In this document: positions 5,215 through 7,970 of the stretch, one piece after another
How the letters are laid out: each line of letters starts with the position of its first letter
Position numbering within the stretch: the stretch's first letter is position 1
Made by a program: the position numbers and the translations under genes
Source: Nitriliruptoraceae bacterium
GTDB lineage: Bacteria > Actinomycetota > Nitriliruptoria > Nitriliruptorales > Nitriliruptoraceae
Reading direction: 5' to 3'
NCBI GenBank assembly: GCA_007134165.1
Contig: SLLJ01000466.1
Coordinates: 1-7,970, forward strand
DNA length: 7,970 nucleotides
The notes under the pieces: generated by a model
Database searches by the model: none
What the model saw: only the letters and a program-made list of their open reading frames with translations
What the model was told of the DNA's origin: nothing

Positions 5215-5511
5215 TTACGCCACCGGGTACAGCGGATCGACCTGAGCCGGACCCACGAGCAGATCCGGGGCCCGGGCAGCGAAGGCCTCGAGGTGCGGCG
5301 TGGCGTTGTGCGCCTCCCAGTGTTCGCGGGTGGCCCAGGTCTCGTGGAAGACGAACACCGCCGGGTCGTCGGGGTTGCGGTACAGGTCGTAGTGCACGCA
5401 GCCGGGTTCCTGCCTGGTCTCCCGGATGAGGTGGGCGAGTGCGTCGAGCAGTTCGTCGGCGCACTCCGGCCTGGCGATCAGTCGGGCCACGACCGTCAAC
5501 GGGGTGTCCAT
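5215..5511 (-). CDS. Antibiotic biosynthesis monooxygenase (ABM) domain protein, YgiN-like
   Basis: Encodes 98 residues from ATG (5509-5511) to TAA (5215-5217). AAGGA lies six bases upstream of the start. The whole protein is one ABM (dimeric alpha/beta-barrel) domain. The first strand TVVARLIARPECADELLDAL leads into helix 1. EPGCVHYDLYRNPDDPAVFV is the central turn and strands, and ETWATREHWEAHNATPHLEAF is the signature strand-helix with its W, H-x-x-H/N-T-P-H pattern. Length is typical. Family members act as cofactor-independent quinone monooxygenases or, like YgiN, in quinone redox chemistry; many are uncharacterised. The exact reaction cannot be assigned here. It is transcribed leftward on its own, convergent with the GNAT fusion gene and divergent from the permease. 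Confidence 0.9.
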   Translation of the reverse strand: MDTPLTVVARLIARPECADELLDALAHLIRETRQEPGCVHYDLYRNPDDPAVFVFHETWATREHWEAHNATPHLEAFAARAPDLLVGPAQVDPLYPVA

Positions 5512-5573
5512 GCGGGATCCTTGGTCTCCCGCCGCTGGTCGGCGGAGGGCCCCACCGTAGTCGCGCCAGGCGC

Positions 5574-5605
5574 CTGATCGGGTCGACGCAGCGGGCTGAT
5601 CGGGT
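5574..5605. repeat. Tandem CTGATCGGGT repeats, 22 bases apart
   Basis: CTGATCGGGT occurs at 5574-5583 and again at 5596-5605, a start-to-start distance of 22 bases, close to two helical turns. The first copy lies 63 bases upstream of the ABM start. A nine-base match, CTGATCGGG, recurs at 5822-5830 near the permease start. Same-face spacing is what paired operator half-sites would show. The bound regulator is unknown and chance cannot be excluded. Confidence 0.3.
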
Positions 5606-5643
5606 GGGTGAGACGAGGGTCGATGCTGGGATCGTGCAAGCTG

Positions 5644-5656
5644 CGACCTTCGGTCG
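5644..5656. promoter_or_regulatory. Perfect inverted repeat CGACC-TTC-GGTCG
   Basis: Five-base arms CGACC (5644-5648) and GGTCG (5652-5656) surround TTC in the divergent region. It could be a dimeric regulator site or a small RNA hairpin. It loosely recalls the GGGAC..GTCCC palindromes of DosR-type hypoxia regulators in actinobacteria but does not match that consensus well, so I do not assign it. Confidence 0.25.
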
Positions 5657-5728
5657 GCCCTTCAGGGTCACATGACTCTGTCGGCCCTGCTCGGCGCGGA
5701 CGCATAGTCGGCAGGCGCCGTCGCGTGA

Positions 5729-5899
5729 CGGTGCTGCGCGCGGGGGGAGGTCGTCTGGGACGTTGCCATCGCCAGGCTCACGTGGCCCACCTCGACCGCA
5801 CACGGTGTCCTGGCCGTGGTCCTGATCGGGCAGGCCACCCGCCGCCCCGCGCCGTTCGACGACCGGTGTTCCGCCCGGTCTGACCGAGAGCCGCCCTGA
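5729..5899 (+). pseudogene. Possible gene remnant ending in a TGATG overlap with the permease start
   Basis: After an in-frame TGA at 5726, 56 codons run without a stop to TGA 5897-5899. Near 88% of the codons from 5747 onward end in G or C, well above expectation for intergenic sequence. The translation includes EVVWDVAIARLTWPTSTAHG followed by VLAVVLIGQATRRPAPFDD. No start codon precedes the coding-like part; the first in-frame GTG is at 5816. The stop shares one base with the permease ATG, as in coupled gene pairs. I read it as the tail of a decayed or frameshifted upstream gene. No family is recognised, and a chance frame remains possible. Confidence 0.3.
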
Positions 5900-7970
5900 T
5901 GCCCCCGAGTGCTCCTACCCCCAGCGTCACGCCGTCTGGTGCCCCTCAAGACGACGACCCGGAGACCGGTCGCCCCGGTCCTCCTGGCCAGCACCCTGAC
6001 CGGTTGCCCCACCGCCGGCGTGGCGGTGGCTTGGGGATCTACGCACGCATGGCAGCCCGGGACTTCTCCCGCAACCGGGGGATCACCGCGGCGCTGGTCG
6101 TGCTGATGGTGCTGTCGGTGATGCTGGCCACGGCCAGCGCGGGCACCCTGACCCGACTCATCGGTGCCTCCAGCGACCTCATGGAGCAGGCCCAGGCCCC
6201 GCATGTCGCGCAGTTGCACGTGGGGGCGTTCGACCAGGGGGAGGTGGACCGCTGGGTCGCGGGGCGGTCCGAGGTCGCCCACCACCAGACGATGCTGCTG
6301 CTCGGCATCGACGGGGCCAACCTGCTGTTCGATGGCGAGGCGCAGACGGCCAGCATCCAGCAGAACTCGCTGGTGGTGCCCAACACCCAGCGTGATCTGC
6401 TGCTCGACCTCGACAACCGTCCCATCACGCAGGTCGAGCCGGGAACGATCGTGCTGCCGGTCTACCACCAGTTGGTCGGGGATCTCGAGGTTGGTGGCAC
6501 GGTCCGGATCACGGGCCCGAACGGGTTCGCGAAGGACCTCACGATCGCCGGGTTCGCCCGCGACTCGATCATGAACCCCGCCATCGCCAGCTCCAAGCGG
6601 CTCGCGGTCGCACCGTCGGACTTCGAGGAGGTACGTGCCCACACCGGCGAGGTGGAGCAGCTGGTGGAGTTCTGGCTGCACGATCCCGCGACGCAGTCCT
6701 CCGGGTTCCAGAAGGACTACCAGGACGCGGGTCTGCCGCAGGCCGGCCAGATGGTCCATTCGGGGACCTTCCGGATCCTGACGATGATCGGGGACGGGAT
6801 GGTCGCCGCGGTCGTGATCCTGGTCTCGATGCTGCTGCTGCTGGTGGGCATCCTGTGCCTGCGGTTGTCGTTCCTGACGGCGGTCGAGCAGGACTACCGC
6901 GAGATCGGTGTGCTCAAGGCGATCGGCGTCGCGCCCCGCGACGTGCGCCGGATCTACCTGACCAAGTACGCCCTGCTGGCAGGGATCGCCTCGCTGCTCG
7001 GCCTGCTCGGAGGGCTCGCGCTGATCCCGCTGCTGACCCGCAACATCACCCGCTACATGGGCAGCGCATCCGGGCTGGCGAGCTTCATCGTGCCGACGCT
7101 CGCCGCCGTGCTCATCTTCGCGGTGCTGGTGCTGTTCGTCGTCGTGCTGCTGCGCCGCTTCAACCGCATCAGTGCGGTGACCGCGCTGCGGGCCGGAGCC
7201 ACCAGCCAGCCCTCGGCGACGCGCCTGCGGCTGCACCGCTCGAGGATGCCGGTGCAGCTGCGGCTCGGCACCATGGACGTGCTCGGTCGCTGGCCGATCT
7301 ACGTGCTGCTGTTCTTCGTGTTCGCCGTGACCGCCTTCATCATGATCGTGCCCGTCAACTCGGCCACCACGGCGACGGCGCCGGGGTTCATCAACTACAT
7401 GGGGATCGGCACCGTCGATCTGCGCGTCGACCTGCGCCACGACGACGCTTCCTCGCAGGAGCAGTTCCAGCGCGCCGTGCTGCAGTTCGACGCCGACCCG
7501 GTCGTGACCGCGATCTCCCCGATGGTCACGACCCGCAACGACACCGTCGACCGCGACGGCATCGCCGCCAGCCTCTACATCGAGAACGGTGACCACACCC
7601 TGCTCCCGCTGACCTACGCCGACGGGAGCGCGCCGACCGACCGCTCGCAGATCGCGCTGTCGCTGCTCGCGCTGCAGGAGTCGGGCCGTGGCGTCGGTGA
7701 CCTGTTGCCGGTCGAGGTCGGCGGACAGGTCCACGAGCTGACGATCGTCGGCAGCTACCAGGACATCACCAACGGAGGGCGGACCGCCAAGTCGGTGCAG
7801 CCCACCGACGGCGAGGAGGTGATGTGGTACACGATCGGAGCTCAGCTCGCGGCGGGGACGGATGCCACCGCGACCGCTCAGGACTACGGCGAGCGACTCG
7901 CGCCGGCACGAGTCGCCGCGATCGAGCAGTGGCAGGGGCAGACGCTCGGTCCGATCGCGGACCAGATCAC
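5899..7970 (+). CDS. FtsX-like ABC transporter permease (3' end outside window)
   Basis: 690 codons are present with no stop; the gene continues past the window. The frame has a stop at 5881. ATG 5899 is preceded by a weak GAGAG; TTG 6031 and ATG 6049 are alternatives that would remove a proline-rich cytoplasmic leader with lower third-position GC. Order: helix 1 (about residues 63-84) after IYARMAARDFSRNRGI; an extracellular MacB-type domain (about 85-290); then an FtsX domain with helices near 301-322, 356-379 and 393-420. The cytoplasmic loop YREIGVLKAIGVAPRDVRRI (about 331-350) is the family's signature that contacts the ATPase, and SAVTALRAG follows helix 4. A further helix (466-487, WPIYVLLFFVFAVTAFIMIV) opens a second extracellular domain, truncated here. 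This is the large double-FtsX layout of lipoprotein or peptide export and cell-envelope permeases. The ATPase is not in the window and may follow. Membrane-embedded; substrate unknown. Confidence 0.9.
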   Translation, partial: MPPSAPTPSVTPSGAPQDDDPETGRPGPPGQHPDRLPHRRRGGGLGIYARMAARDFSRNRGITAALVVLMVLSVMLATASAGTLTRLIGASSDLMEQAQAPHVAQLHVGAFDQGEVDRWVAGRSEVAHHQTMLLLGIDGANLLFDGEAQTASIQQNSLVVPNTQRDLLLDLDNRPITQVEPGTIVLPVYHQLVGDLEVGGTVRITGPNGFAKDLTIAGFARDSIMNPAIASSKRLAVAPSDFEEVRAHTGEVEQLVEFWLHDPATQSSGFQKDYQDAGLPQAGQMVHSGTFRILTMIGDGMVAAVVILVSMLLLLVGILCLRLSFLTAVEQDYREIGVLKAIGVAPRDVRRIYLTKYALLAGIASLLGLLGGLALIPLLTRNITRYMGSASGLASFIVPTLAAVLIFAVLVLFVVVLLRRFNRISAVTALRAGATSQPSATRLRLHRSRMPVQLRLGTMDVLGRWPIYVLLFFVFAVTAFIMIVPVNSATTATAPGFINYMGIGTVDLRVDLRHDDASSQEQFQRAVLQFDADPVVTAISPMVTTRNDTVDRDGIAASLYIENGDHTLLPLTYADGSAPTDRSQIALSLLALQESGRGVGDLLPVEVGGQVHELTIVGSYQDITNGGRTAKSVQPTDGEEVMWYTIGAQLAAGTDATATAQDYGERLAPARVAAIEQWQGQTLGPIADQI

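Larger units (their letters stand above)
5512..5898. promoter_or_regulatory. Divergent intergenic region between ABM gene and FtsX-like permease
   Basis: This 387-base stretch should carry promoters for both flanking genes. It contains a repeated CTGATCGGG element (5574, 5596, 5822), a perfect hairpin at 5644-5656, and a coding-like frame at 5729-5899. No confident -35/-10 pair is visible on either strand. Confidence 0.4.

Noticed and set aside
5644..5656. DosR/DevR dormancy box
   Set aside because: Only a loose resemblance to the consensus palindrome; the outer bases do not match and no regulator or dormancy genes are adjacent.
4529..5803. Leftward open frame of 424 codons covering the ABM gene
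   Set aside because: It is in a different frame from the ABM gene and antisense to the GNAT fusion; composition is shadow-like.
6855..7592. Rightward open frame of 245 codons inside the permease
   Set aside because: Shifted frame of the FtsX-like gene; Arg/Ala-rich with no domain.
5668..7734. Very long leftward open frame (688 codons)
   Set aside because: It lies antisense to the FtsX-like permease, whose motifs are clear. Its translation is dominated by Arg, His, Gln and Asp repeats typical of an antisense frame in GC-rich DNA.

Overview
The window is very GC-rich DNA. Its genes have strongly G/C-biased third codon positions, frequent GTG starts and purine-rich ribosome binding sites about 5-8 bases from the start codon. 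Protein content fits a free-living high-GC actinobacterium (Actinomycetota): a split-barrel flavin/F420-type oxidoreductase, a Phd/YefM antitoxin, rhomboids and an FtsX-type permease with a long proline-rich N-terminus. I cannot place it to genus. There is no tRNA, rRNA, CRISPR array, transposase or phage gene.

Layout. Positions 1-86 hold the last codons of an upstream gene. Positions 87-541 have no complete recognisable gene but contain two short stretches with genuine-looking codon bias (114-209 and 257-436). A pyridoxamine 5'-phosphate oxidase-like gene runs leftward (542-973). It is divergent from an intact Phd/YefM-type antitoxin gene (1150-1404), with a 13-base palindrome between them. 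The antitoxin's partner, a PIN-domain vapC toxin (from 1413), is broken. At about position 1658 its sequence passes directly into decayed remains of an ABC-2 transporter permease (1658-1914), which shows frameshifts, a stop and an internal deletion.

The centre (2099-5053) is a rightward cluster of membrane proteins: a rhomboid-family protein with a Ser/His pair, a four-helix membrane protein overlapping its end, a possible 22-codon arginine-rich leader peptide, a second rhomboid with all classical motifs, and a GNAT acetyltransferase domain fused to a multi-helix membrane domain. That membrane domain resembles a site-2-protease fold lacking the zinc-binding HExxH. Tight spacing and overlaps suggest co-transcription, so this may be a small intramembrane-proteolysis or membrane-signalling module. 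Its substrate cannot be read from the sequence.

On the right, a small antibiotic-biosynthesis-monooxygenase (ABM) domain protein runs leftward (5215-5511). A 387-base divergent region follows, with short repeats, a perfect hairpin and another coding-like fragment. Then an FtsX-like ABC permease starts at 5899 and runs off the window end. Its ATPase is not in the window.
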